DNA from: Candidatus Tectimicrobiota bacterium
GTDB taxonomy: Bacteria > JACPUC01
DNA: 64,000 bases
NCBI GenBank assembly: GCA_016192455.1
Contig: JACPUC010000029.1
Location: 124,001 to 188,000, forward strand
Direction of reading: 5' to 3'
The notes under the pieces are model-generated. The model searched no databases and had not been told where the DNA came from. It saw only the letters and a program-made list of their open reading frames with translations. A program made the translations under genes and the position numbers. Shown here one piece after another: positions 34,133 to 42,706 of the stretch (the first letter of the stretch is position 1; each line of letters opens with the position of its first letter).

Positions 34133-35494
34133 TTAGCCGCCACCCACCGCGAGCCCGCTCACCAGGAGGCTGGGGGAGCCGACGGAGGTGGCGCCGCCGG
34201 GAGGACCGAACTCGAGGTCGTCGCCGAGCGCCACCACCTCACGCAACAGCCGCAGGAAGTTTCCCGCGATGGTGAACTGCTGAAGGGGGTAGCAAATCTC
34301 GCCCTTCTCGAAGTAGTAACCGTGAGCCGCCAGGGAGAAATCACCCGACACCGGGTTGGCGCCGCTGTGCAAACCGTCGAGCTGCACCACCAGGATGCCC
34401 TTCGCCGCCTGCCCCAGAAGCTGTTCGCGCCGCTGGTGCCCGCGCTCGAGGTAGAGGTTCGAGGGGGCCACCTCCACCGCGGACTTGACAGAGGGGCGCG
34501 CTGCGTTCCCGGTCGACTGGGTGCCGTCCTTGTCGGCCGTGTAGGCGTTGTGGAGGACGTTCTGCAGCACCCCGTCCTTGATGAGCACGGTGTTGCGCGA
34601 GGGGACCCCCTCGGCATCGAAGGGCCGGGTCGCGAAGCCGCCCGGCAACAGCGCATTATCCCGCAGCACGAGGCCGGACGCCGCAATAGTCTCCCCGAGA
34701 CGGCCTTTCAGCAGCGACAGCCCCTCCTGGATGCGCTTGGCCGAGAAGATGCCGGCGAAGGTGGCGAGCAGGCTGCGCGCGGTGCGCGGATCGAAGAGGA
34801 GAGGGTAGGCCCCTGATTTCACCGCCTTGGCGTCCAGGCGGCGGACGCTCTCCTCGGCGGCAAGACGAGCCACCTCGCGGGCCGAGAGGCGGTCGGCACT
34901 CTTCGCGTAACGCACCTCGAAGGCGCTCTCCACCCGCTTGCCGCGCCGTGCCATGACCCCCGCGGTGACGTAGCCGCCATTGGCGCGGTAGTGCAGGTCG
35001 AGGCCTGAGCTGGTGGCGAGCGCAACATCCACCATGCCCTCCCCGTAGCTCGCCTGCGGCACATTGACGACGAGCTTGTGGTACTCCTTGGCGGCCTGCT
35101 CGATCTGCTTCGCCATGGCGATCTTCGCCTCGTGGTCAAGCGCCACGAAGCTGTCATCGTAAAGGGTGAGGCTGGGGTACGGCTGCGCCGGCGCCTCCGG
35201 CAGGCGCTGGTGCGGATCGACGGGCAGGAGCGCACTCACCTCGGCGGCGCGCCGCAGGGTTTTGCGCAGCGCCTCCGGGCTGACCTCCTCCGTGTAGGCG
35301 TAACCGCAGCGGCCATCGCGGAAGAGGCGCACCCCCACGCCCATGGTCTGCGAAAAGCTGAACGAGTCCACCTCGCCTTGGAAGACCTTGATGGAGAGCG
35401 AGGCTTGCTCGGCGCCGACGAGCTCGACATCGCCGAGCTTCAGCCGGCGGGCCTCGTCGATCCCCTCCTGGAGGAGCGTTCGCACGTTCGTCAT
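34133..35494 (-). CDS. pmbA: TldE/PmbA-family metalloprotease subunit
   Basis: A 453-residue member of the TldD/PmbA family, non-catalytic partner type (TldE). It has the family N-terminal domain (FQGEVDSFSFSQTMGVGVRLF) and the C-terminal motifs FDPRTARSLLATF and GVPSRNTVLIKDGVLQNVLHN, followed by YYFEKGEICYPLQQFTIAGNFLRLL. It lacks HExxxH, as expected of TldE, whose partner TldD carries the zinc. TldD/TldE form a heterodimeric protease that trims leader peptides of microcins and acts on unfolded peptides. ATG at 35494 follows AGGAG; tldD lies 69 bases upstream on the same strand. Confidence 0.95.
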   Translation of the reverse strand: MTNVRTLLQEGIDEARRLKLGDVELVGAEQASLSIKVFQGEVDSFSFSQTMGVGVRLFRDGRCGYAYTEEVSPEALRKTLRRAAEVSALLPVDPHQRLPEAPAQPYPSLTLYDDSFVALDHEAKIAMAKQIEQAAKEYHKLVVNVPQASYGEGMVDVALATSSGLDLHYRANGGYVTAGVMARRGKRVESAFEVRYAKSADRLSAREVARLAAEESVRRLDAKAVKSGAYPLLFDPRTARSLLATFAGIFSAKRIQEGLSLLKGRLGETIAASGLVLRDNALLPGGFATRPFDAEGVPSRNTVLIKDGVLQNVLHNAYTADKDGTQSTGNAARPSVKSAVEVAPSNLYLERGHQRREQLLGQAAKGILVVQLDGLHSGANPVSGDFSLAAHGYYFEKGEICYPLQQFTIAGNFLRLLREVVALGDDLEFGPPGGATSVGSPSLLVSGLAVGGG

Positions 35495-35563
35495 CGGTGG
35501 CTCCTGCTTGGTCGCGCGCGCCGCGCGGCGCCGCTTCGTGCCGGGACGCGCCGCAGCGGCGTC

Positions 35564-36949
35564 CTACTCGCCGCGGCCGCCGACGAGGAGGTCGCGCACG
35601 CGGATGGAGGGCTGGCCGACGTTCACGGGGATGGCGCCGCTGGACGCGCCGCACATGCCGGGGGCGAGCTGCAGATCATTCCCGACCATGTCGATGTTCC
35701 GCAGGATGACCGCCCCGTTGCCGATGAGCGAGGCGCCGCGCACCGGGCGGGTGATCTTCCCCTTCTCGATCAGGTAGCCCTCCTGCACGGCGAAGTTGAA
35801 GTCGCCCGTCGCGGGGTTGACGCTGCCGCCGCCCATCTTCTTGGCGAAGAGACCGTACTCGGTGGCGGCGATCATCTCCTCCTGCGTGCGCTCGCCGGGA
35901 AGAATGTAGGTGTTGCGCATGCGCGAGACGGGGGCATAGCGGTAGGACTCGCGACGACCGCTGCCCGTCTCGGTGAGACCGAGCTTGCGTGCCGAGAGCT
36001 TGTCGACCAGCCACGACTTCAGGATGCCGTTCTCGATGAGGAGGGTGCGCTGCGTGAGGTTGCCCTCGTCGTCGTACGTCTGCGATCCCCACTCGTGCGG
36101 CAGGGTGCCGTCATCGACGGCGCTCACCACCTTCGAGGCGATCGCCTTCCCCATGCGATCACCGAAAATCGAGGCCTTCCTGGCCACCGCATAGGCCTCG
36201 AGGCCGTGGCCGCTGGCTTCATGGAAGATCACCCCGCCGAAGGCGTTGTTGAGCACCACCACCATCTTGCCGGTGGGGGCGTAGGCCGCCCTTACCATGC
36301 GCACCGCCGTCTCGGCGGCCTCGCGGGCATGGGCCTCCACGTCGAGATCGTCGTAGAACTCGAAGCCGCGGCAGGCGCCGGGGCTGGCGGCGCCGACCTG
36401 CTTCTCGCCGGCGAGGCTGGCCACCGCGCTGATCGACAGGCGGGTGCGCACGCGGCGGTCCTCGACGAACGTGCCCTCGCTGTTGGCGACGAGCACCCGC
36501 TGGTCTTCATCGACATACGTGATGTTCACCTGGTCGATGAGGCTGTCGTGGGAACGCGCCGCCTCGTTGGCCCGGCGCAGCAGCTCCGCCTTGCGCGCCA
36601 GCTCGACGGACGAGGGGTCGATGCGGCAGGCGTGGAGCAGCGGCTGCTGCCGGTCCTGCCAGCGCAAGCTCCCCCGGGAGGGCGCCCGCGCCTCGAGCGC
36701 GGCCGCGGAGCGCGCCACGGTCATGAGGCCGTCGCGGCTCACATCGTTGGTGTAGGTGTAGACGGAGTTGGTGCCGTAGAAGAGGCGCAGACCCGCCCCG
36801 AAGTCGGTGCCGACGACGGCGCGCTCCACCTCGTTGCTCGCGAAGTGGAGGGTGGTGCGATCCTTCTCCTCCAGGAAAAGCTCCGCGAAATCAGCGCCGC
36901 GCTCGAGGCAGTACTCAAGCACGGTGTTGGCAAGATTTCTCTCAATCAT
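35564..36949 (-). CDS. tldD: TldD-family metalloprotease, catalytic subunit
   Basis: A 461-residue protease. The zinc motif is visible as FHEASGHGLEA (HExxxH), preceded by VVVLNNAFGGVI, with the C-terminal elements SGRRESYRYAPVSRMRNTYI and LQLAPGMCGASSGAIPVNVGQPSI, all typical of TldD. With TldE it forms the active heterodimer. ATG at 36947-36949 follows AGAGGGA. Like most bacteria with this pair, the two genes are adjacent and co-directional, 69 bases apart. A palindromic repeat lies just upstream. Confidence 0.96.
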   Translation of the reverse strand: MIERNLANTVLEYCLERGADFAELFLEEKDRTTLHFASNEVERAVVGTDFGAGLRLFYGTNSVYTYTNDVSRDGLMTVARSAAALEARAPSRGSLRWQDRQQPLLHACRIDPSSVELARKAELLRRANEAARSHDSLIDQVNITYVDEDQRVLVANSEGTFVEDRRVRTRLSISAVASLAGEKQVGAASPGACRGFEFYDDLDVEAHAREAAETAVRMVRAAYAPTGKMVVVLNNAFGGVIFHEASGHGLEAYAVARKASIFGDRMGKAIASKVVSAVDDGTLPHEWGSQTYDDEGNLTQRTLLIENGILKSWLVDKLSARKLGLTETGSGRRESYRYAPVSRMRNTYILPGERTQEEMIAATEYGLFAKKMGGGSVNPATGDFNFAVQEGYLIEKGKITRPVRGASLIGNGAVILRNIDMVGNDLQLAPGMCGASSGAIPVNVGQPSIRVRDLLVGGRGE

Positions 36950-37004
36950 CGAGGGTATCCCTCTGCGTCGCCTGGCGTGGTGGTTCCTCGATCCCCCATG
37001 TCCT

Positions 37005-37055
37005 TACCCTCACCCGTTCCCTCTCCCACTGGGAGAGGGGCCAGAGGCGAGGGGC
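37005..37055. repeat. short GGGAGAGGG palindromic element
   Basis: CCCTCTCCCA (37019-37028) and TGGGAGAGGG (37030-37039) form a perfect 10-base inverted repeat with one base between, flanked by TACCCTCACCC and GAGGCGAGGGG. This type of dispersed palindrome occurs in many proteobacterial genomes. It lies in the upstream region of tldD and could act as a transcript end for the next gene or be neutral. Confidence 0.6.
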
Positions 37056-37125
37056 ACTGCTCCTCGTACTCCTCTCGAACAGAATCAACAACCATGGTCA
37101 TGGATTAAATTCGCAGGAGAAACCT

Positions 37126-37653
37126 CTATGACCGCTCCTCCAGGGCCTTGATGATCTCGCGGCAAAACGCGGGCAGATCATCCGGCACGCGCGAGGTGAT
37201 GAGGTTGCCGTCCACCACCACCTCCTTGTCAACGTACTCCGCGCCGGCGTTCACCACGTCGTCCTTGATCGAGAAGAAGCAGGTGGCCTTCTTGCCGCGC
37301 AGGATGCCGGCGGAGCAGAGCATCCAGGCGGCGTGACAGATGGCCGCCACCACCTTCCCTTGGGCATGCATCCGGCGCACCAGTTCAACCATGGGCTGAT
37401 GGCGGCGCATGAGGTCGGGCGCGTAGCCGCCGGGGATGATCAGCGCATCGAGGTCCTCCGCGTGCACCTTGTCCGCCGTGGTGTCCACGCGCACCGGGTA
37501 GCCGTGCTTGCTCTCGTACTGTTGCTTGCTCCCCGTCCCCACGACGAGCACCTGAGCTCCTTCTTCCCGCAAGCGCAGGAGCGGGTACCACAACTCCTGA
37601 TCCTGATACTGATCCTCGGCCAGGATGGCGACCTGCTTGGTGCTGAGACGCAT
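37126..37653 (-). CDS. DJ-1/PfpI-family protein (YhbO/PfpI-like)
   Basis: A 175-residue DJ-1/PfpI superfamily protein. The nucleophile cysteine lies in the elbow AAICHAAWML with the adjacent histidine, as in PfpI proteases and YhbO; the partner glutamate is in AEDQYQDQELWYPLLRL, and LIIPGGYAPDLMRR is the oxyanion loop. Members are described as stress-induced proteases or deglycases acting on glyoxal-damaged proteins. ATG at 37653 follows AAGGAGAT. It is monocistronic. Confidence 0.93.
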   Translation of the reverse strand: MRLSTKQVAILAEDQYQDQELWYPLLRLREEGAQVLVVGTGSKQQYESKHGYPVRVDTTADKVHAEDLDALIIPGGYAPDLMRRHQPMVELVRRMHAQGKVVAAICHAAWMLCSAGILRGKKATCFFSIKDDVVNAGAEYVDKEVVVDGNLITSRVPDDLPAFCREIIKALEERS

Positions 37654-38023
37654 GGCTCATCTCCTTGGGCAGCTCTCTGCTGGGAGCTCGCTGCCGCGAG
37701 AACCGTGAGTGCTCGGCCGCCCGCCGAGCCGTAACGCCGGCCGGCGCGGCCCGCGGCGAGCTGAGTCCCCGAACCTTGGCAACTCCTCGTCAGGCCAGTG
37801 TTACATACTAGAGCGCGGGACTCTCCGCGCCACCACAATCGGCGCAGGGGCATCCTGCCCAGCGGACGCCCCTCCACCTCGGCACGGCGCGGGCGGTGGA
37901 AGCAGGAAGGGGGAACCCGCTCTGGATTCCCCCCGACATGCCTCGCTTGGCGGTTCCGCACCTCCATCAAGCGCGGGTCTGAAGAGCGCCCCGACGCGGC
38001 CACCGCGGCGCTTCACCGGATCT
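37654..38023. other. intergenic region without a recognisable gene
   Basis: About 370 bases between two minus-strand genes. Frames here have no family features and no strong promoter or terminator was recognised. Confidence 0.35.
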
Positions 38024-38938
38024 TCACTGGATATAGTCGAGCCAGTGCTTGTAGCGGCTGTCTTCGCCATGCACGACGGCGAAGAAGGTGTCCTGCAGCG
38101 CCGTGGTGACGGGACCGCGCGTGCCGCCGCTGATGGTGCGACCATCCACCTCGCGGATCGGCGTCAGCTCCGCCGCCGTGCCGGTGAGGAAGACCTCGGA
38201 GGCGGTGTAGAGCTCGTCGCGCGAGAAGTTCTGCTCGATGACGGTGTGACCCTGATCGCGGGCGATCTGCATGAGCGAGTCGCGGGTGATGCCTTCGAGG
38301 ATGTTGGTGATCGGCGGGGTCTTGATGACGCCGCGGCGCACCATGAAGAGGTTCTCCCCCGTCCCCTCGACGACGTTCCCCTGCGGGTCGAGCATGAGGG
38401 CCTCATCGAAGCCGTCGCGCACCGCCTCGAGCTTGGCGAGCTGGGAGTTGGCGTAGTTGCCGCAGACCTTCGCCTTCGTCATGCTGATGTTGATGTGGTG
38501 CCGCGTGAAGGAGGAGGTGCGCACGCGGATGCCGTGCTCCATGCCCTCCTCGCCGAGGTAGGCTCCCCACGGCCAGACGGCGATGGAGACGTTGACCGGC
38601 GCGCCGGTCGAGTTCAAGCCCATGACGCCGTAGCCGAAGTAGACGATGGGCCGGATGTAGCAGGCGTCCAGCTCGTTGGCGCGGATGGTCTCCTTGATGG
38701 CGGCCTTGATCTGCTGCGGGGTGAACGGGATTTTCATGCCGACGATGTGGGCCGAGCCGAAGAGACGCTCGATATGCTCATCGTGGCGAAAGACAGCCGA
38801 CCCATCCTTCGTGGCGTAGCAGCGGATGCCTTCGAACACGCCAAGGCCGTAGTGCAAGGTGTGGGTGAGGATGTGCACCTTGGCGTCCGCCCAGTCCACC
38901 AGCTTCCCATCCATCCAGATTTTCTTCACTTCCTGCAT
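38024..38938 (-). CDS. ilvE: branched-chain amino acid aminotransferase
   Basis: A 304-residue PLP-dependent fold-type IV transaminase that converts 2-oxo acids to valine, leucine and isoleucine (and the reverse). Motifs: [16 protein letters not shown] near the start, [19 protein letters not shown] containing the PLP lysine, [23 protein letters not shown], and [14 protein letters not shown]. Start is the ATG at 38936-38938 ([16 protein letters not shown]), matching family N-termini; the upstream in-frame extension is not homologous. Monocistronic. Confidence 0.96.
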   Translation of the reverse strand: MQEVKKIWMDGKLVDWADAKVHILTHTLHYGLGVFEGIRCYATKDGSAVFRHDEHIERLFGSAHIVGMKIPFTPQQIKAAIKETIRANELDACYIRPIVYFGYGVMGLNSTGAPVNVSIAVWPWGAYLGEEGMEHGIRVRTSSFTRHHINISMTKAKVCGNYANSQLAKLEAVRDGFDEALMLDPQGNVVEGTGENLFMVRRGVIKTPPITNILEGITRDSLMQIARDQGHTVIEQNFSRDELYTASEVFLTGTAAELTPIREVDGRTISGGTRGPVTTALQDTFFAVVHGEDSRYKHWLDYIQ

Positions 38939-39129
38939 CGCACCAGTCCCTCTTCCCGTGCCCCCACTGCCCCTTGCAACGCTGACCACCCCGCCGCGAG
39001 CCGCCCGGCACCCCCGCCGCTCGCCTCAGCCATCCTATACCACGCCCGATGCGCCGGGGCAACCGGAAGCGCTGCCAGGCCTGAGGCGCGGGTCGCCTGA
39101 GGAGGGCGCACGCAGCGCCTCCTTCATCG

Positions 39130-39170
39130 CCAGCCGCAGGGTAACCCCGATGAGCTTTTTTTGCGGCTGG
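39130..39170 (-). terminator. hairpin directly after the TOPRIM-protein gene
   Basis: A perfect 9-base inverted repeat, CCAGCCGCA (39130-39138) and TGCGGCTGG (39162-39170), begins at the base next to the stop codon of the TOPRIM gene. The 23-base loop contains a run of seven T (A on the minus strand). Placement suggests a transcript end or a boundary of the inserted module; the loop is long for an intrinsic terminator. Confidence 0.4.
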
Positions 39171-39779
39171 CTATGGAGGACTTCCCAAAAGTTCGCTGAG
39201 GCGTTGGCGGCAGCGTCTCAAACTGTCGGAGCGCCTGGCGGCCATGCCCGGCCTCCAATGCTGGGCGGCGAACTCGCTGAGGTAGGAGGTATAGAGAGGA
39301 CCCACCTTGCGGCCGCTTCCGAGGCGGGGGGGCAGGTGCTCGCGCACGTCCTTGCGACGCGACTTCCGGGCAAGCTGAACGACGGTTTCCTTGGGATTCT
39401 CAAGTTGCTCCGGCCTTTGGGGGATCGTTGATCCCGCCACGCCGAAAAAAGCAGCGAACTCCTCCATGTCGGCAAGGAGCCACGCCTCCACCGCGCGGAC
39501 GGCAACGCGGAAGCACATGTGCCGCGCCGGATCAGGCAGGTGGCGGACGCGAAACGGCGGGGCGCAGTCTGCATCCCCATTGAGATCAACCAAGACGAGC
39601 CATCTGCCGTGTTGTGCGGCCTGGTTATACCCCCGAAGCTTCTGCAAGAGATGCGGCTTGCCATTCTTGCCATACACGGAACCGGTCTTCGCCCCTGCGC
39701 TTGCAAAAAGGCGGCGCAGCACGACTTCATCCACAATTCCTTCCACCACGCAGTTTACGAGGATGCCAGACTCAGCCAC
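39171..39779 (-). CDS. DUF4276-like TOPRIM protein, partner of the upstream ATPase
   Basis: A 202-residue protein with the features of the DUF4276/TOPRIM-like family. An early glutamate lies in NCVVEGIVDEVVLRRLF (TOPRIM strand 1 plus E), followed by the acidic DxD-like motif WLVLVDLNGDADC and RVAVRAVEAWLLADMEEFAAFFG, a conserved helix of the family. TOPRIM domains in OLD, GajA and AriB are metal-dependent nucleases or nucleases-like effectors. Start is GTG at 39777-39779, 6 bases after the ATPase stop, so the two form an operon. Less GC-rich than neighbours. The nuclease role is inference; DUF4276 activity is not firmly established. Confidence 0.75.
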   Translation of the reverse strand: MAESGILVNCVVEGIVDEVVLRRLFASAGAKTGSVYGKNGKPHLLQKLRGYNQAAQHGRWLVLVDLNGDADCAPPFRVRHLPDPARHMCFRVAVRAVEAWLLADMEEFAAFFGVAGSTIPQRPEQLENPKETVVQLARKSRRKDVREHLPPRLGSGRKVGPLYTSYLSEFAAQHWRPGMAARRSDSLRRCRQRLSELLGSPP

Positions 39780-39785
39780 AATCGT

Positions 39786-40946
39786 TCAAGCTCCAAACAT
39801 CGAGAGGTTTTCAGCACGCTCGGGTCGGGTGCGGGGCATGACTGCTTCACCAAGGTGGTGTCCGCCATCAAGCAGGTCCATAATTTCGTCGAACGCGCTT
39901 GCCGGCCGAACGGCCGTTCCTTCGTGCTGCGGCATGAAGAGCAGGGCCTCGTCGAGGCCGATTCCCGGATCGGTCAGGAGATCGGCGGAATGGGTGCTGA
40001 GAATGATCTGCCGCCCTGAATCACGCTGGATGCGGGCGAACATCTGGGGGATGTATCTCACCACCTCCGGATGCAGGGAGAGCTCCGGCTCCTCGAGCAG
40101 GAGTGGTCCGGACCCATCGAGCAAAGCCCAGAGCAAGCCCATAAGCCGCAATGTGCCATCGGAAAACTGCTCCTCACTTTGCCAAGCGCCACGGTGGCGC
40201 CAGTGCTCGTACTTTCCACGTAGGTGAGGGGTGCCTCGTACATCCCGATGGAGCTCAAGACCACTCAATTGCGGCACAGCCACACGTAATGCATCCAGGA
40301 TGCGCCGGAGCCGTGAGGCTTGGGTTTTCTCCGGAGCACGGGCAATCTGCTCGATAAAATCTCCACCATAGGGATCGTGCTGCCTACCAATGGAACGATC
40401 TGGTTCGCGTACCAGTTGAGGGACAACGTGCAGGTAGCGGATCGAGCCAAAAAAATCAACCAACTCACGAAACTTTTGATTGGCGTAAACCTGTTCGAGA
40501 TGGGTTTGCGTCAGCCTTTCAGGATCACGTCGGTCATTCCCGTCCGGCCTCTTCAAGATGATGTCGTCATTCTTAATCACCAGTTCTTCTTTAATCATTG
40601 GTCTCTGACGGTTGTCCTGGCTGAAGCGCAGACTGTATTCCCATGTTTCTGCTTCTTCTTCGGGGCCAACTTCCACATTGATGAGAAGATCAGAATACCG
40701 ACGAGCTGCCAAGCAACGGAGACGCGAGACGCCATCCCTTTTCCGAACAGCTTCTTGAAAGCCTCCACCCACAGAAACGATGTCCCGAAGGAAACGGAAC
40801 ACATCGAGAAAGTTCGACTTCCCGGAGGCATTCGGACCGACGAGGAAGACGCGGCGCTGAAGAACTAGATCAACGTCTGCGAAGTTGCGCCAGTTTGCGA
40901 GCTTTAGCGCTGCAACGCGGAGCGCCTTTTTCGCTGCTCGTTTCAC
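39786..40946 (-). CDS. AAA family ATPase (ABC/OLD-like, AAA_21 type) of a putative defence pair
   Basis: A 386-residue SMC/RecF-like ATPase. After KLANWRNFADVDLVL comes the Walker A motif FLVGPNASGKSNFLD, then a helical/coil insertion, and near the C-terminus the ABC-type signature EEQFSDGTLRLMGLLWALL, Walker B LLLEEPELSLHPEV and H-loop IILSTHSADLL. These are the marks of the AAA_15/AAA_21 ATPases of OLD-class systems such as PARIS AriA. GTG at 40944-40946 is preferred because GGAGGT lies 6 bases before it; a GTG at 40970 is in frame upstream. Followed by the TOPRIM protein gene. Base composition is lower in GC than the flanks, suggesting transfer. Confidence 0.85.
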   Translation of the reverse strand: MKRAAKKALRVAALKLANWRNFADVDLVLQRRVFLVGPNASGKSNFLDVFRFLRDIVSVGGGFQEAVRKRDGVSRLRCLAARRYSDLLINVEVGPEEEAETWEYSLRFSQDNRQRPMIKEELVIKNDDIILKRPDGNDRRDPERLTQTHLEQVYANQKFRELVDFFGSIRYLHVVPQLVREPDRSIGRQHDPYGGDFIEQIARAPEKTQASRLRRILDALRVAVPQLSGLELHRDVRGTPHLRGKYEHWRHRGAWQSEEQFSDGTLRLMGLLWALLDGSGPLLLEEPELSLHPEVVRYIPQMFARIQRDSGRQIILSTHSADLLTDPGIGLDEALLFMPQHEGTAVRPASAFDEIMDLLDGGHHLGEAVMPRTRPERAENLSMFGA

Positions 40947-41193
40947 TTGCGTACCTCCGCTTGATGCCACAGTTCAGAAAAAACGTCGTTCACGCTCGTA
41001 ACCGCAATATCCAGCTCGCCTTGGAAAGGTTGGCGAAGGTGGCGCGCCTCGGAGCCGTCGTCGTCCACGCGCGCAAGGGGAGATGGCGACTACGCACCAC
41101 CTGCCCATCTTCCTACACCACTTTCCCCAGCTCGCAGCAACCGCGAAGCGTCCCGGCGTCGCGGCCCCCCCTCCTCAGCGGATTTCCGCCCCC

Positions 41194-41499
41194 TCAGCCG
41201 CTCGGCATCGAGGGGATGACGGCGGAGCTGTAGTCCCCCTTCTTGGCGGCCGCCTGGCCGTTGCCGCCGCCGGGGGCGAGGCCGTACTTCGCCAGGTTGA
41301 TCTGCTCGTAGCCGGGAACGCGCACGCGCTCGGGGAACTCCCGGCCGAGGGGCTTGGTGGCGTTGCGGATGTTGATGAAGCCCGACTCGACGCGCGGCAC
41401 CATGGCGGTGTGGCAGATGGGGTCGCGCCGCGAGGTAATCGCCTGCGCCTCGAGGCAGGGACACGGGCCGGCCGGAAAGGCGCGACGCGCGACGCCGCC
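41194..41499 (-). pseudogene. coding fragment with no usable start, unknown family
   Basis: The frame from 41499 down to the stop at 41194 is open for about 100 residues, and nearly every codon ends in G or C, as in real genes of this genome; the other frames look like shadows of it. The only ATG is at 41403, without a ribosome site, and homology-like sequence (LEAQAITSRRDPICHTA) continues upstream of it to a TGA at 41500. The C-terminal part contains VPGYEQINLAKYGLAPGGG. A loose likeness of ITSRRDPI to UbiD-type decarboxylases was noted but the rest does not fit. Most likely the 3' end of a gene truncated by the neighbouring insertion. Confidence 0.4.
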
Positions 41500-41507
41500 T
41501 CACCGCT

Positions 41508-42020
41508 CTATGACGGCTTGGCGACGTCGCCTTCGGCAACGAGACCGGAGACGCGCAGCGGCTCGATCTTGTAAATGACGCGGCGCTCGGGCTTGCGATA
41601 GGGGAACTTGTCGACGCCGAGGTTCTTGAAGGGGTAGACATCGAGGCCGAGGTACTTCTTCGCCAGCTTGTCGATGTGCTCGTCCGCCCCCTCTTCGGTG
41701 ATCTCCACCACGCGGCCGCGTATCTCGAAGCGGGTGTACGGATTGTCCGGATCGATGCAGGAGAGCGCCACCTCCGGGCGGCGGCGGATGTTGCGGTCCT
41801 TCAGGCGGCCGACGGCGGAGTTGACGATCACGTACGCGCCGTCAAAGTCGCACCACACCGGCGACACCTGCGGGCTGCCGTCGGCCATCGCCGTGGCCAG
41901 GTGGACGAAGGCCCGCTTCTTCAAAATCTCCTGGCACCACTCGGGTATCGCAACCGCCACCTTCGCCTCCCCGTCGCGCCCGCGCGGCGCGTGTCGTGTG
42001 GATTCTCTCCTGCCTTCCAT
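41508..42020 (-). CDS. PPOX-class flavin/F420-dependent oxidoreductase (pyridoxamine 5'-phosphate oxidase-like)
   Basis: A 170-residue split-barrel flavoprotein. HLATAMADGSPQVSPVWCDFDGAYVIVNSA and DRNIRRRPEVALSCID are the typical cofactor-binding strands of the TIGR03618-like PPOX group, followed by FEIRGRVVEITEEGADEHIDKLAKKYLG. Members use FMN, FAD, haem or F420; which one cannot be decided here. ATG at 42018-42020 is preceded by GGAGGAG. Substrates of this group include small electrophiles and quinones. Single gene, minus strand. Confidence 0.92.
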   Translation of the reverse strand: MEGRRESTRHAPRGRDGEAKVAVAIPEWCQEILKKRAFVHLATAMADGSPQVSPVWCDFDGAYVIVNSAVGRLKDRNIRRRPEVALSCIDPDNPYTRFEIRGRVVEITEEGADEHIDKLAKKYLGLDVYPFKNLGVDKFPYRKPERRVIYKIEPLRVSGLVAEGDVAKPS

Positions 42021-42264
42021 CGCCTCCTCCGCGAGGGAGCAATGCCCCCTCGCTCACCCCGCCACGCGAGCCGCGTCGCGGCGCGCGGGAGTCCGATTGG
42101 GAGCACTTCCTTTGTAACGTAGAGCGTCCGGGGTGTCAAGCTTTCCCCGCCGCAGCCAGCGTCGGGCTTTTCCAAGCGTAGAGGGCGAGGCGAAGGGAAG
42201 GTCGCGGCCCCCGGGAAAAGGACATCAACGAGTCATCAGAAGGTTCTCAGTGCCCACCAGTACC

Positions 42265-42484
42265 AAAAGAAGCCCCCAACTCTTGAGTTGGGGGCTTCTA
42301 GGCCCCTCAGTGGGACTGCGACCCACTGCCGACTTCTGAACCGGTCGGGGGTAGGCAATTGGCGTGTTACTTCATTCGGCAGTATCGTGCGCTTCTAGGC
42401 CTTGGGTTCCTTTGCCGACTCTAACGGCGCCTACCTAACGGAAATGTGCAATATCGCCTTCAAGGCGGCATCACCTCCCTTCAA
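42265..42484 (-). ncRNA. structured small RNA with own promoter and terminator, possibly 6S RNA
   Basis: The minus strand here has every sign of a small RNA gene: a consensus promoter, about 185 bases of non-coding, base-paired sequence, then an intrinsic terminator. GGTAGGC pairs with GCCTACC about 90 bases later, closing a long stem; directly 3' of it is a small hairpin CCGAC/GTCGG containing GTTCAG; CAGTGGG pairs with CCCACTG further on; the 5' part contains GGCGATATT. A long terminal stem followed at once by a small 3' hairpin, with GCGATATT on the 5' side, is the layout of 6S RNA, which binds sigma-70 RNA polymerase. A convincing 5'-3' closing stem is missing, so the 6S call is tentative; the RNA gene itself is well supported. 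Confidence 0.65.
42268..42299 (-). terminator. intrinsic terminator of the small RNA
   Basis: A 14-base-pair stem (AGAAGCCCCCAACT at 42268-42281 with its complement at 42286-42299) and a 4-base loop, followed on the minus strand by TTTTGG (42262-42267 read leftward). The stem is GC-rich with a U-run after it only on the minus strand, so it ends leftward transcription. Confidence 0.9.
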
Positions 42485-42489
42485 AGTGC

Positions 42490-42517
42490 ATTATACGTAG
42501 TTTTTACATTCAGTCAA
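42490..42517 (-). promoter_or_regulatory. consensus sigma-70 promoter of the small RNA
   Basis: TTGACT at 42512-42517 and a perfect TATAAT at 42490-42495 on the minus strand, separated by 16 AT-rich bases. Initiation would be near 42483. It reads into non-coding structured sequence, not a protein gene. Confidence 0.85.
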
Positions 42518-42706
42518 GCATCTAAACCAGAAGGGAGATGATAATCCAAAAGCCCAAAGGATATACTTCAAAACGATCAACCAACATGTGCAAATCGAGC
42601 AGGAAGAAGTCTATTCAGGGTCGCACCCGTTCAGGTAGAATGGTCTAAGCATGCCTGCAGGGAGAACTTTCCTCACCGCCCACCTCGCCCCCAAGGAGAT
42701 GCCCCG

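Noticed and set aside
41194-41499. UbiD-family decarboxylase fragment
   Set aside because: Only the short stretch AITSRRDPI resembles UbiD; the following sequence does not fit, so the family was left open.
42468-42482. Likeness of GGCATCACCTCCCTT to the 3' end of 16S rRNA
   Set aside because: The preceding bases do not match 16S rRNA, and the site is explained as the 5' part of a minus-strand small RNA (AAGGGAGGTGAT).
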